Shown here: positions 1-7,989 of the stretch, piece after piece
How the letters are laid out: the number at the start of each line of letters is the position of its first letter
Position numbering within the stretch: position 1 is the first letter of the stretch
NCBI GenBank assembly: GCA_012064415.1
Contig: SSNU01003017.1
Location: 1 to 15,360 of the forward strand
Length of the DNA stretch: 15,360 bases
From: Gyrodactylus bullatarudis
Taxonomy: Eukaryota > Platyhelminthes > Monogenea > Gyrodactylidea > Gyrodactylidae
Direction of reading: 5' to 3'
Notes under the pieces: generated by a model
Told to the model about the DNA's origin: nothing
Seen by the model: only the letters and a program-made list of their open reading frames with translations
Databases searched by the model: none
Position numbers and translations under genes: made by a program

Positions 1-1
1 T

Positions 2-364
2 TCAGTTTACATTGGACGCACGACAAGAAGACTTGAAGATAGGATTGATGAGCACCTCTATAAGGGTCAGACTGCCATCAGAGAGCACTTGAGAACATGT
101 AATGCCCAAGTTTCCCCTCAAAACTTTTAAATAATTTACAAACCATCAGGGAAAAACGGTTACATGTTGAAAGCAGCAGAAGCCTATCTAATAAACGAAC
201 AAAAGCCAAACCTTTGTATTCTAAAGAATCACGTCAAACCAATGAGCCTTCCGAAGCCAAGGGAGAGAAATCCTATGGGATCCCAAACCCCTCCAAGGAA
301 GAGAAGACGAGAAGAGGTAGAAACAAATCAGCAGATAACCCAATTCTTCTCGGCAACACAATAA
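2..364 (+). pseudogene. Penelope-like element GIY-YIG endonuclease, C-terminal remnant (copy A)
   Basis: The reading frame entering from the left edge carries VYIGRTTRRLEDRIDEHL, the YIG, Arg and Glu-His core of a GIY-YIG nuclease of the type fused to reverse transcriptase in Penelope-like retroelements (PLEs). This nuclease nicks target DNA for insertion. An in-frame TAA at 128-130 interrupts it; the same frame then continues through AAEAYLINEQKPNLCILKNH, the usual end of the domain, and stops at 362-364. The ATG at 164 is internal to the domain, not a real start. The tail after the domain is basic (PPRKRRRE, a nuclear-localisation-like patch) and ends with NQQITQFF, close to a PCNA-binding motif. 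The RT part lies outside the window. Family assignment is confident because the PNLC-I-KNH ending recurs in the two other PLE copies at 9416-9829 and 14996-15246. Confidence 0.85.
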
Positions 365-533
365 TTAATGACAATTATCATACATTATTATTTTTAACAC
401 TATTGAAAAACTTAAAAAAAAACTATAATCATAATTACCTTTGTCACTTGAAACTGTAAAAAATTTATAAATTCAACATTTCTTACCTGGTAACAGGTAT
501 TAACCAATTGTACATTTTGAGTTGAAATTTCAA

Positions 534-578
534 CCAATAACATCATCTCTATTCTCTCTTGTAAAACCAGTATTTATA
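534..578 (+). promoter_or_regulatory. CCAAT box and TATA-like box upstream of hammerhead 1
   Basis: CCAAT at 534-538 and TATTTATA at 571-578 sit just ahead of the hammerhead core at 593. The same order of CCAAT, TATA and hammerhead occurs at 3405-3315 and, with a degenerate ribozyme, at 13863-13777, both on the minus strand. That repetition is the reason for calling a promoter. PLE terminal repeats are expected to carry both promoter and ribozyme. Confidence 0.45.
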
Positions 579-583
579 TGGCA

Positions 584-634
584 TGTTTCGCACTGATGAG
601 TATGCCCGAAATAGAGATCTTTATTTGTGAAATA
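584..634 (+). ncRNA. Type I hammerhead ribozyme motif 1
   Basis: Core CTGATGA at 593-599 and GAAA at 608-611, separated by 8 nt. Stem III: 611-615 pairs with 620-624 (one G-U) around a GATC loop. The predicted cleavage site follows U625, triplet AUU. Stem I: 626-634 pairs with 584-592 over nine consecutive pairs, two of them wobbles. Stem II is reduced to the G600-C607 pair. Every invariant core base is present, so it could be active, although AUU is a weaker cleavage triplet and stem II is minimal. It lies about 220 nt after the GIY-YIG remnant on the same strand, the expected position in a PLE terminal repeat. Confidence 0.75.
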
Positions 635-664
635 ATCTGGCATCTTCTTATTTCTGAATATTAA

Positions 665-838
665 CAGTTTTTCAATGATATTTCGGTGAATTCAATTAGT
701 AATAATGTTGATAATTCTGAACAAAGCATTATAATCGAAGAAGAAGAATTAATGCCACAAAGAGCAAGTTGTCCAAAGGCAAAGCTTATGGAGCTTCCTC
801 AGGACCAAATACCTATTCAGGAGTTTTTTGAAAAGTAA
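665..838 (+). CDS. Unrecognised short acidic ORF with C-terminal PIP-box-like motif
   Basis: An open frame of 57 codons bounded by TAA at 662-664 and TAA at 836-838. The first ATG is at 752, leaving 28 residues. It contains IIIEEEE and ends in QIPIQEFFEK, where QIPIQEFF fits the PCNA-interacting pattern Q-x-x-I-x-x-F-F exactly, three residues from the stop. It starts only 30 nt after the hammerhead. It may be the tail of a retroelement protein or of an older gene, or a chance ORF in AT-rich DNA. I recognise no family, and the coding call is weak. Confidence 0.25.
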   Translation, partial: QFFNDISVNSISNNVDNSEQSIIIEEEELMPQRASCPKAKLMELPQDQIPIQEFFEK

Positions 839-854
839 TAAAAAAATATTAGAT

Positions 855-1580
855 CATCAGATCCTATTATGAATTTCATGCCTGTGATGGATCAAGGGGT
901 CCTCAAAAATATGACAACATTTATCTTGACAAATTAGCATCATTGGTTTCTTCAGGCTTAAGAATAGCTGATCCCAATATAGTACAGTTTGTTGCGTCGA
1001 ATGAACCAGGGCAAATCCATTTGGCTCGATGGATAACAATTGCCAGTCGCATTCTTCGGAGCTATATCAGCAAAATTGATCCCGATATAAAGTTGAAGCG
1101 TTTGGCAAATTTCATAATGAGTTTACGTCGAATCATGGTTCGAGGCAAAGTTGTTCCTTCGATTTCAAATGCCACTCATAACTACTTTAAAATCTTCCTA
1201 AGAATTAAAAATCTTGATGATGAAGATATTTCCAGAGTTGCTTTAGCTAAAGCTAAACATAATTCGTATTTAGCAAATCCAGAATCGGTTTTGTTTTGTA
1301 TGGTTGGAGATCCAGATCCAAATATTCGTCAAAATGCCTTAAAGATTCTAAGAACACAACTCCCGTAAGATTTGACGGGATTACATTAAACAACCAAGCT
1401 GTGGAACGATACATCCAAATAGCAGCAAATGCGAGTGAAAGAGGTTGTGACATAATCAAGCGCAACTTCATAATAAAAGCAACAGTTGAAGGGAGAAATA
1501 GACTCCAAAACAATGCAACGATGAGAGACTTTATTTCTTTGAATAAAAAAATAAAACGAGATAAAATAAATAATAATTGA
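855..1580 (+). pseudogene. Unrecognised protein remnant with one frameshift
   Basis: A frame open from 855 to 1368 without an early ATG (first ATG at 943) encodes a mixed helical-looking sequence including LASLVSSGLRIADPNIVQF and DPDPNIRQNALKIL. Around 1345-1365 the plausible coding signal moves to the frame that ends at 1578-1580, giving TPVRFDGITLNNQAVERYIQ and a lysine-rich C-terminus. Together they cover about 240 residues, long for chance in DNA this AT-rich, and composition is protein-like rather than low-complexity. No catalytic motif, membrane segment or signal peptide is visible, and I do not recognise the family. The missing start and the frameshift suggest an old gene copy or part of a transposon protein. 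It is not obviously connected to the PLE upstream. Confidence 0.45.
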
Positions 1581-1594
1581 TTTCTGTGGTGTGA

Positions 1595-1765
1595 GACTTT
1601 TCAATATTTTCTATTTCATTTATTGAGCGGCAGTGGCAAACTCAATACTTAAGTGATGTAAGTAAAAATGACAAAATTCAGAAGCTTGCAGTTGTTTTTC
1701 TAGCAAATGAAGAAAGCAAAGCAAAAGTTTTGACATCTCATGAAACTAGTTATTTAAATCGCTGA
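1595..1765 (+). other. Short open frame of 56 codons, unknown
   Basis: Bounded by TGA at 1592-1594 and TGA at 1763-1765, with no ATG. It includes IERQWQTQYLSDVSKNDKIQ and VVFLANEESKAKVLTSHETS, which read like protein rather than translated noise. It could be a further exon or a frameshifted continuation of the unknown protein just upstream. Evidence is composition only. Confidence 0.2.
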
Positions 1766-2158
1766 ATCATTCAATTTTAATGTAGATAGTATCTATAGTT
1801 CTCCAACATCATTAAGATTTTCTAGATGTTCAATGTTGTCATAAGCTATGATGATAAAATAATATTTCAAAATAGAAGATTTATAATTACGTTTGAAATA
1901 GCGCAATTTTGCAATAAGTAAGAGGAGAAAAATTAAAACAAAATTCAAAGAGAAAAACAACGATTAAAACGAAAAATAATAATTCTTATTGTTGTTATTG
2001 GATTTAATTCATTTTGATTTAATTTAGAAAGGTTTTTCATAAAAATCTTTTTGAAAATTCTGTATTTTAAAAATTGACATGTAAGTAATACGATCAAAAA
2101 TGGCTTGAAACTTTAATGAACTAGACCTAAAATTATTTGTGGACGTCATAGCCGCCTA
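1766..2158. other. AT-rich stretch, no feature seen
   Basis: No open frame with protein-like composition, RNA motif or clear repeat was found here. It leads up to the left inverted repeat at 2159. Confidence 0.5.
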
Positions 2159-2192
2159 GAAATTTCGGCTAAACTTTACTTTAAGGGCACCG
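2159..2192 (+). repeat. Left arm of a 34-bp inverted-repeat pair
   Basis: Pairs with 4281-4314 in reverse complement at 32 of 34 positions; the shared core is CTAAACTTTACTTTA. The arms enclose about 2.1 kb containing the IS1595/Merlin-type transposase pseudogene, so they could be its terminal inverted repeats. I see no matching 8-9 bp target duplication outside the arms, so they could also be two independent repeat copies in opposite orientation. Confidence 0.6.
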
Positions 2193-2437
2193 GCCATATA
2201 TATAAATGAATACAAATTTAAAAAATTAGAGAAACATAATAAAACATGATAAAAGCATATATATCTCATTAATTCATCAAATACTCACAATTGAAGTTTG
2301 CACGAATAAAATTCCAAAATTTGTATATTAGTTTATATTTTTCATAAACCCAGCCAATTTTATCAAATATCAATGGGTATAATTTGTTAATTTATATCAA
2401 AAACCGCAAATACTAAATATTTTCTAACACTACTCTA

Positions 2438-3257
2438 GCTAGAGCTTATGAAGATAAAAAGGGAATGATCGAAATGTGTCAAAGACTCAAGTTCATTCCT
2501 TCAACTATGTCTCACGAGGATTGTGATGGAGAAATGTATCTCGGAGAATACAGTTTATGTATTGATGGATATGTTTTTGCAAAAAAAGAAATGAATTCGA
2601 CATAATTCTAACTAATTTATTTTTAAGGAACATTCTTTGCAAGATCACATCTTTCAATATGGAAAATCTTGACGATTATTAGAGTTGTATGCTACAAAGC
2701 TGATAATATTAAATTTATAATTTCCGAATTGGACCAACTTTGTCATTGATATTTGTCGAATATATCAACAAAGCAAACACCATTGTTGGTGGTAAAGGTA
2801 AAGAAGTGCAGATAGATGAATCATGTTTCTGCTAGCAAAAATATCATCGAGGACACATTTTGGCAACTTCCAACATATGGGTCTCCGGTGGAGTTGATGA
2901 AGATGGTAATGTCTTCATGCATACTGTGGAAAATAGGAAGAAAGCCACATTAATGGAGATAATAAAAAGAAGAATAGTCCCTGGTTCCATTATTATCTCT
3001 AACGAACACAAATCTTACAAGAACCTCAGTCAAGAGGGATACGAGCACAAAACAGTGTGCCACACATACGAGTTTGTGAATAGAGAAGGATATCATACCA
3101 ACTGTATTGAGTCCATATGGGGATCAGCCAAGAGGGAGGCTGGAAACGAAATTTATTAGATATTTATCTGATGATGTATTTATTCCGCAGAAACAGTCCT
3201 GATAATATTTTTCAGGCTACTCTCCATGCAATTTCAGAAATTTATACTTTTCAATAA
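2438..3257 (+). pseudogene. IS1595/Merlin-type (ISXO2-like) DDE transposase, degenerate
   Basis: Successive frames reproduce the family order. An N-terminal finger-like region (about 2500-2590, CDGEMYLGEY and then DGYVFAKKE) leads to FFARSHLSIWKILTIIR (2630-2680), then GGKGKEVQIDES with the first catalytic Asp at 2815, then WVSGGVDEDGNVFMHTVENR, and HTNCIESIWG with the Glu at 3109. A C-terminal piece (3156-3257) ends at a natural-looking TAA. The second Asp is replaced by Asn at 3001-3003 (IIISN), which should abolish catalysis. There are stops at 2603-2605 and 2833-2835 and several frameshifts. The spacing is about 62 residues from Asp to Asn and 36 from Asn to Glu. Enzymes of this kind cut and paste DNA; eukaryotic relatives are the Merlin transposons. 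Confidence 0.85.
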
Positions 3258-3314
3258 ATATATTTATCAGAATTAGTAGAAATATTCAATTTATTTTGAA
3301 GACGAGTGAATAAT

Positions 3315-3354
3315 GAGTAATAAAGCTTTTATTTCACCGGTTCTCATCAGACTC
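3315..3354 (-). ncRNA. Type I hammerhead ribozyme motif 2
   Basis: On the minus strand CTGATGA lies at 3350-3344 and GAAA at 3335-3332, again 8 nt apart (GAACCGGT). Stem III is five A/U pairs, 3332-3328 with 3324-3320, around a 3-nt loop. The predicted cleavage follows U3319 (AUU). Stem I is four pairs, 3318-3315 with 3351-3354. Stem II would be only the 10.1-11.1 G-U pair. The core is intact. It lies about 200 nt downstream of the unknown minus-strand ORF ending at 3553. Confidence 0.7.
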
Positions 3355-3368
3355 TTACACCGGCTTGA

Positions 3369-3405
3369 TATTTATACATAAAATAATGAGAAATCCTCTG
3401 ATTGG
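3369..3405 (-). promoter_or_regulatory. CCAAT and TATA boxes upstream of hammerhead 2
   Basis: On the minus strand CCAATCAG (3405-3398) precedes TATAAATA (3376-3369), which lies 18 nt before the hammerhead core. The arrangement matches the modules at 534-634 (plus) and 13777-13863 (minus), supporting a terminal-repeat promoter. Confidence 0.45.
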
Positions 3406-3552
3406 ACGAATGGGAATTGAAAGAATATCACAGGGAGGAGGGGTAAGGTTTCACTGGGCGCATTCTCTTTTCTTGAGAAAGGGATCTAGTTGTAACTGCC
3501 CGCTACATCTTTTTCTTTTGACTCCTGGTTTTTTAATTGAACACTTTTTGGA

Positions 3553-4194
3553 TTAAGTGATAATTACAGGTTGGGTATCAATTTGATTATCAACTTCCGT
3601 TGACTTGATTTGCATTTTCACCCTTAGCTGTAGTTGTTACTGGGCATGAAGCGGGTACAATTTCAAGACTAATTGCAGATTGAAAACTAATTGGATTATC
3701 AACTTCAGTTGACTTGTCTTGGATAGCAGGATTTTTCTCATCTGTAGTTGCTGTAAGAACACTTGACAGAAGCTCAGTGAATTGTGGATTTGCTTCGACC
3801 AATTGCTCATTGAATTCACTTGTAACTGTCTTTTGAGTTGAGCTAGCTAAAGGAGAATCGTTCAACAAATTAGCATTTTTTTGAGCTTACTTTTTTGTGT
3901 AAAACGTTTTTTCCCCTTGATACCCAACTGAGTAGCGAGAATCTTTTGCTTGCAAAGTTCCGGATTCATGGAATTAATAAAATAGCTCTCGGCCTTGTCT
4001 AATACATCAGATCTTGTTGCACGTGAATCGCTTGGGTTTGCTTGGAACAGTATGCTGAAGTTGCTTTTTTCAGCGACATGATTTGTAGCCTGCAGTTGCT
4101 CTTGAACAGCAGAACTTTGGTTACCCGAGAACTTTCTTTTAAAAATCTTTGATTGACCTGAAGAAGTTAACCATTTCGAAAAAAAATAGAATAA
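3553..4194 (-). pseudogene. Unrecognised Ser/Thr/Asn/Lys-rich protein of about 210 residues, frameshifted
   Basis: The frame opens after TAG at 4197-4195 and runs through SKIFKRKFSGNQSSAVQEQL and AESYFINSMNPELCKQK to a run of seven T (plus strand, 3876-3882). There, loss of one base in the A run explains a switch to the next frame (LLNDSPLASSTQKTVTSEF). That frame stops at 3592-3590, but a second shift near 3608 leads to a neighbouring stop at 3555-3553. There is no ATG at the beginning, so this may be an exon or a 5'-truncated copy. Two imperfect repeats (27 bp, 109 bp apart) near the C-terminus encode a TEVDN-type unit. I do not recognise a domain. It is followed on the same strand by promoter and hammerhead 2, suggesting it belongs to a ribozyme-bearing element. 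Confidence 0.5.
3581..3716. repeat. Two 27-bp direct repeats, 109 bp apart
   Basis: Positions 3581-3607 and 3690-3716 match at 25 of 27 bases (common core GATTATCAACTTC). Both lie in the 3' part of the unknown minus-strand ORF, so they may mark an internal duplication of a 109-bp unit. Because 109 is not a multiple of three, the duplication itself would change frame. Confidence 0.6.
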
Positions 4195-4280
4195 CTAAGA
4201 CTTTAGTTATTGTTAATTTAGTTTTTTATTTATTTTTATTTTTACTCGTGAGTAGTGAAAATTTTATTATGTAAAAATCA

Positions 4281-4314
4281 CGGTGCCCCTAAAGTAAAGT
4301 TTAGCCGATATTTC
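4281..4314 (-). repeat. Right arm of the 34-bp inverted-repeat pair
   Basis: Reverse complement of 2159-2192 with two mismatches. It lies just beyond the 5' side of the unknown minus-strand ORF. See the left arm for the alternatives. Confidence 0.6.
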
Positions 4315-4461
4315 CCACGAGACTCATTAAGGTTCAACAACTAACATGGTATGGCAGTTTAAGTAGTTTCCTCAATGTTCAAATTCGCCAGCTATCCCTA
4401 ATGTATATGTTAACGTTAGTCTGGGAAATAAGTGAGTGTTAGTGTATGATGGTAATTAGTG

Positions 4462-4520
4462 TGACGTCAGTGAATCTAGCTAATAAGCCCTTATAACCCA
4501 AACACACTTAAAAGGTCAGT
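4462..4520 (+). promoter_or_regulatory. Candidate Pol II promoter, possibly in a Ty3-type LTR
   Basis: A perfect cAMP-response element TGACGTCA (4462-4469), TATAA (4492-4496) and an initiator-like TCAGT (4516-4520, A at 4518) lie in order about 740 bp before the gag start. The TATA to initiator distance is 26 bp, slightly short; TTCAA at 4524-4528 gives the alternative of about 35. LTR ends and primer-binding site could not be fixed, because no second LTR copy is in the window. Confidence 0.4.
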
Positions 4521-5258
4521 GAGTTCAACAGCTCAATTTATTGATGATTTTTTTGAGAAAAAATTATAGTATTAAATATTTATTGCAATAAGGAAGAGGA
4601 TGATCTATAATTACATACTTGCTAATTTTTTTATTTACAAGTCAGTTTTATAATTTCTAATAAAATTACATGCAAATATTCCTTGTCTATTTCAAAGGGA
4701 AAATTTTGCATTGATCTCTCTTAATGAATACTCATCGTCTTTGAAACTCGAGATGTGGTGAAAATTTTCATAAAAATGACATCTAATTCATTAGTTGCTA
4801 AGTAAAGTAAATATTTTGATCTCTGAAAATACTATTTTGTTTATTAATCTAAGTTTCTACACCAATTATAGATTCAAATCGCCTCTTTCTATATCAACGA
4901 CAGGAATTTGACTTTTGCAGTTGTCTCTTATCCAGAGAGTAAGAAATTTTAGTTTGATAGTTTTCCTTCGAAAATTAATCCCTCAGACATACACATCAGG
5001 ATAACCTTCTCAGTATGTTTGAGTCATAAGAGCTTATAAGCAAGATTAACTCACTCAACAAATAAATCCAAGTTAAGACAAGAATACGAAATAGACAATC
5101 ATTAAGAAGATATAGAAAATTACAACTCATCCAAAAGAAGAATAAAATAAAAATTAAGATTGTAAAAATTAAACTATGTCATAGAGATTGTTTATTTTAA
5201 TTCAATAAATTAGAGTTTTTAAAAGCTAAAAATGTGACTTAAGTATTCACTGCTAATA
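4521..5258. other. AT-rich leader region upstream of gag
   Basis: No open frame or RNA motif was recognised. It is probably the 3' part of an LTR plus the untranslated leader of the Ty3-type element, judged only from its position between the promoter and the gag ORF. Confidence 0.35.
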
Positions 5259-5929
5259 ATGACTCAAGACGAAGCATTAAAAATATTGGAAGATAAAAAT
5301 CAGAGTTGTGCTTTAGACACAAAACATGATGCCCACGCTAATAAAGAGTCACCGAATGCTCAACAAGCAACAAATAACGGTTTAACTATAATCGCTCAAG
5401 CAACATGGGACAATGTGCCTAAAATATATGACAGCTTAAACGAATGGGCTGAAATGACAAAGACCTTTTGGAGAATGAGAGGAATCAAAAACGAAGAAGT
5501 CAAGCGAGATCTTATTATGGCATATATTTTTCAGTCAACATGTAAAGATAAAACCATGATCAAAGACTGCTTTCAACAGGCTAAGGATAAGAAGTTAAAT
5601 GCCGAAGCGACAATAGATTATATTGTAAACAAAACATCAAAGTCAGACACCAAACGATTTGAAGAGATACTGGATTCCACAACAGTAATAGAAGAACCTA
5701 TCAATCGGTTGATAAAAATAAAAGAATTCTGCTCGAACGAAACTATGAGAAAAACAATTTTTATCAAAACGCTGGAGCATAGAGACTACAAATCCCATAC
5801 ATGACAGAGAAGACGTCAGACGAATTAGCAGAAATAGTTCAAAAAAATGTACGAATTTCGACCAAAGAATGTCAAAGTAAACTACATATCAAAACCAAAG
5901 AAGATAAGAGAAGAATAAGAAGTTATTGA
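5259..5929 (+). pseudogene. gag: Ty3-type retrotransposon Gag
   Basis: The ATG at 5259 opens a 181-residue frame with WDNVPKIYDSLNEWAEMTKT, then FWRMRGI, then KRDLIMAYIF, the capsid-like helical layout (short pre-capsid, tryptophan/aromatic helix, then a charged helix) seen in Gag of Ty3-type elements. It stops early at 5802-5804. From 5783 another frame continues in the same style (LQIPYMTEKTSDELAEIVQK) to TGA 5927-5929, so a frameshift near 5783-5800 truncates the first product. Gag would form the particle that packages element RNA in the cytoplasm. The identification rests mainly on the protease and knuckle directly downstream, since Gag itself is poorly conserved. Confidence 0.6.
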
Positions 5930-6395
5930 ATTCCAACACAAAGGGAAGACAGTAAAATTTTGTCCAACTCATTATAAATATGGAGTCATGGCCAAATTCT
6001 GTTCAAACCTAACAGAGTTTGAATTCAAAAACCAAGAAAATAACAAAGTAAGTTGTAATATCAATAGCAGATTAGCTATAATATGTGAGCAATCTAAAAA
6101 ACTATTCCTTATCGATTCGGGATCTAATGTATCTATTATAGATGAAATCCGCCCCAAGATGGTTAAACCAGACGGACAATTGAAAGCCGCTGGTGGAGAA
6201 ATGATACCATTTTTCAAGAACAAAAATAACAACAAGATAAAAATAAATAATAAAATATATTTTCATGAATTTATATCTGCTTCTTTCGGTTTCAATTGCA
6301 TTGGTATAGACTTTTTGAGAAAACATGGCCTGATATTAGATTCTAACAACCCTAAGATTACTAGACGAAAATCAAAAACTAGTAACGATATGTAA
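5919..6395 (+). pseudogene. pol: Ty3-type Gag-Pol junction with aspartic protease
   Basis: The frame is open from just after TAA 5916-5918, so the ATG at 5988 is internal. It begins with a Cys/His knuckle, CPTHYKYGVMAKFC, the C-x2-H-x-Y-x-G-x2-A-x2-C pattern common at the Gag-Pol boundary of arthropod Ty3-type elements. The retropepsin follows: LFLIDSGSNVSIID holds the active-site Asp-Ser-Gly, and CIGIDFLRKHGLILD is the second conserved block of the fold. The domain of about 110 residues has normal length and no internal stop, making it the best preserved part of the element. The protease would cut the Gag-Pol polyprotein during particle maturation. The frame ends at 6393-6395, just before a shift into the RT region. 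Whether catalysis survives cannot be judged from sequence alone. Confidence 0.85.
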
Positions 6396-6725
6396 CATAT
6401 ATGAAGAAGAAAAATATCAATGTTACTCAATAGTCAAGGAAGGAGACATATTAAAAGATCTTATAATGGTGTAAAAACAAGATGATAAACGTCAATTTGT
6501 CGAAGGCATAGAACACAGTATTAAGGTAACAGGAAACCCTTGTTAGACAGATACACCCATCATTAGTGGATGAAGTAAGAGATAAGATGAATCAACTTTT
6601 CAATTAAGGCATATTACAGGAATCAAATTCGGGATGGGCCAGCGCAAATACCCTACCGGTAGATTCTATTATAGGAAAATTAAGAATATGTGGAGATTAT
6701 AGGAAATAAGCAGGCATAAGGCTTA
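6379..6725 (+). pseudogene. pol: Ty3-type reverse transcriptase, N-terminal part only
   Basis: One frame carries the linker YEEEKYQCYSIVKEGDILK and leads to HSIKVTGNP at about 6510-6540. After a one-base shift near 6541 it resumes as LVDEVRDKMNQLFN, GILQESNSGWAS and then LRICGDYRK at about 6700, the entry region of Ty3-type RT before the catalytic palm. In-frame stops lie at the end of LIMV, after QLFN and after DYRK. The catalytic YxDD block, RNase H and integrase are absent: homology ends at about 6725, where hammerhead 3 begins. The element was therefore either 3'-truncated or broken by another insertion at that point. Confidence 0.75.
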
Positions 6726-6764
6726 CTGACGACCCTTAACGAGGGTGAAACTATAGTATAAATT
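6721..6764 (+). ncRNA. Type I hammerhead ribozyme motif 3
   Basis: CTGACGA at 6726-6732 and GAAA at 6747-6750. Stem II is a 4-bp CCCT/AGGG helix with an unpaired U before GAAA. Stem III is two pairs (A6750-U6757, C6751-G6756) around a UAUA loop. The predicted cleavage follows A6758 (GUA). Stem I has three clean pairs (6759-6761 with 6723-6725), then weakens. It sits exactly where the Ty3-type RT homology ends, so it is probably the edge of a separate ribozyme-bearing insertion. Confidence 0.6.
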
Positions 6765-7119
6765 CTCGCTTGGTCTTTGGATGTGTGAAATCCAAAAAAG
6801 TCCATTTTGTCAGCTTGAGCAAAAAAACCTGCTAATAATGTTGTCAAGTAGTTTGAAATTTTTGCTAAAATCACAAATTTTAATGTTGCTGCTTGAAAGC
6901 AGAATAATCTTTTTCCATAATTTTATAGGATCTGAGATCTCAGTATCTCATCATTCTACTCCGTTATTTTGTACATTTGGTTGTTAAAGGTGAAAGCTAT
7001 GTTTTTGAAGCATAATGGTTTTTTTTAAATGGTGGACTGATATGAAAAATTTATATTTATTAGCTCTTACATGTTCACATAGAAGTGTTTATTGTTTCCT
7101 CTAAAGAGACATTGGTAAA
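6765..7119. other. AT-rich stretch, no feature supported
   Basis: It contains only a 68-codon hydrophobic frame at 6781-6987 with no recognisable motif, which I take as chance. It may be the body of the unit that begins at hammerhead 3. Confidence 0.4.
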
Positions 7120-7221
7120 CTATGAGGATATGTGTTGTGGATCCTTGCCACAGTCAGCTTGATTAAATTTAGTATCATTATTCTTTTCGAATAATTCTTT
7201 AATGAATTCCTCATCAGCCAT
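7120..7221 (-). CDS. Small unknown ORF of 33 residues
   Basis: Reads MADEEFIKELFEKNNDTKFN and then QADCGKDPQHISS before TAG at 7122-7120. A bare upstream A-run precedes the ATG, and composition is unusually acidic and protein-like for this region. The frame after the stop continues with FTNVSLEETINTSM, so it may be the first exon or a broken start of a longer protein. No family recognised. Confidence 0.25.
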   Translation of the reverse strand: MADEEFIKELFEKNNDTKFNQADCGKDPQHISS

Positions 7222-7930
7222 TTTTAAGTAGTGAAAATATAAGTCATGTTTTTAACTTTATGGTTTTTTAAGACTTCTGGTTTTTATTGATAATATAAAC
7301 AATCTCTAACACCTATATTTAATTGTACAATCTTGACTTTGTTTAAAAATTACACATTTATAAATTGTTCATAATTTATAATATTTGTTGATGATTGTAT
7401 TCTTTTCGATGATGGATCTTGTATTACCAATTTGATGTAGGTAACTATTCATTACATATGTCAAATGAGATCACCTTGAAATCTTCGCCAATTTCGTCTT
7501 TTATTTTGTCTGTTAAGTCAAATTAATCTTTCAGCACTTACACACCTCATTATTGGATTTCATTTCTTTCAACATTGCATTGACTTTCTTCTCGAGTAAT
7601 AGTAATTAAAAATCAGTTAGGAATACAATCGTAATTTGATAATACACTATTATAATTTCCTCTAATATTTAAAGAATAAATTTGGATGAAAAACGTGTTA
7701 TCGAAAATCTCCTCCTAAAAAATCTCACGTTTAAAGAGATAGCTAATCATTATTGGTTATATCTAAAAACCTTTTGGAGGAATCAACAAAAATAGATTGA
7801 GCTTATTAACGGGTACATTAATAACTCACGTCATCCAGTGTTGGACTCTGAATAAGAAGCTTTATGCTTAACGTGGGTAGCAAGTATAATCAAATTTTTC
7901 AATCACTCTTACTAAGTATTTAGATAAAAA
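7222..7930. other. AT-rich stretch, no feature seen
   Basis: No open frame, RNA motif or repeat could be supported between the small ORF and the palindromic repeat at 7934. Confidence 0.45.
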
Positions 7931-7933
7931 TAT

Positions 7934-7956
7934 ACGTACATTTTCATATACGTCCG
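7934..7956. repeat. Palindrome-containing repeat shared with 15252-15274
   Basis: A 23-bp unit ending in CATATACGTCCG matches 15252-15274 at 20 of 23 bases. Both copies are near-palindromic (ACGTA ... TACGT) and each lies about 10-50 bp from a GIY-YIG fragment, so this is probably a conserved terminal sequence of one PLE family. Confidence 0.55.
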
Positions 7957-7989
7957 GATAATTGGAAATAATAAATTAAAATAGGGAAC

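Noticed and set aside
3169..3200. CTGATGA followed by GAAAC on the plus strand
   Set aside because: It lies within the coding end of the IS1595-type transposase, the 15-nt spacer pairs poorly, and no stem I or III forms.
6781..6987. 68-codon ORF, plus strand
   Set aside because: Hydrophobic, no motif, and typical of chance frames in AT-rich DNA.
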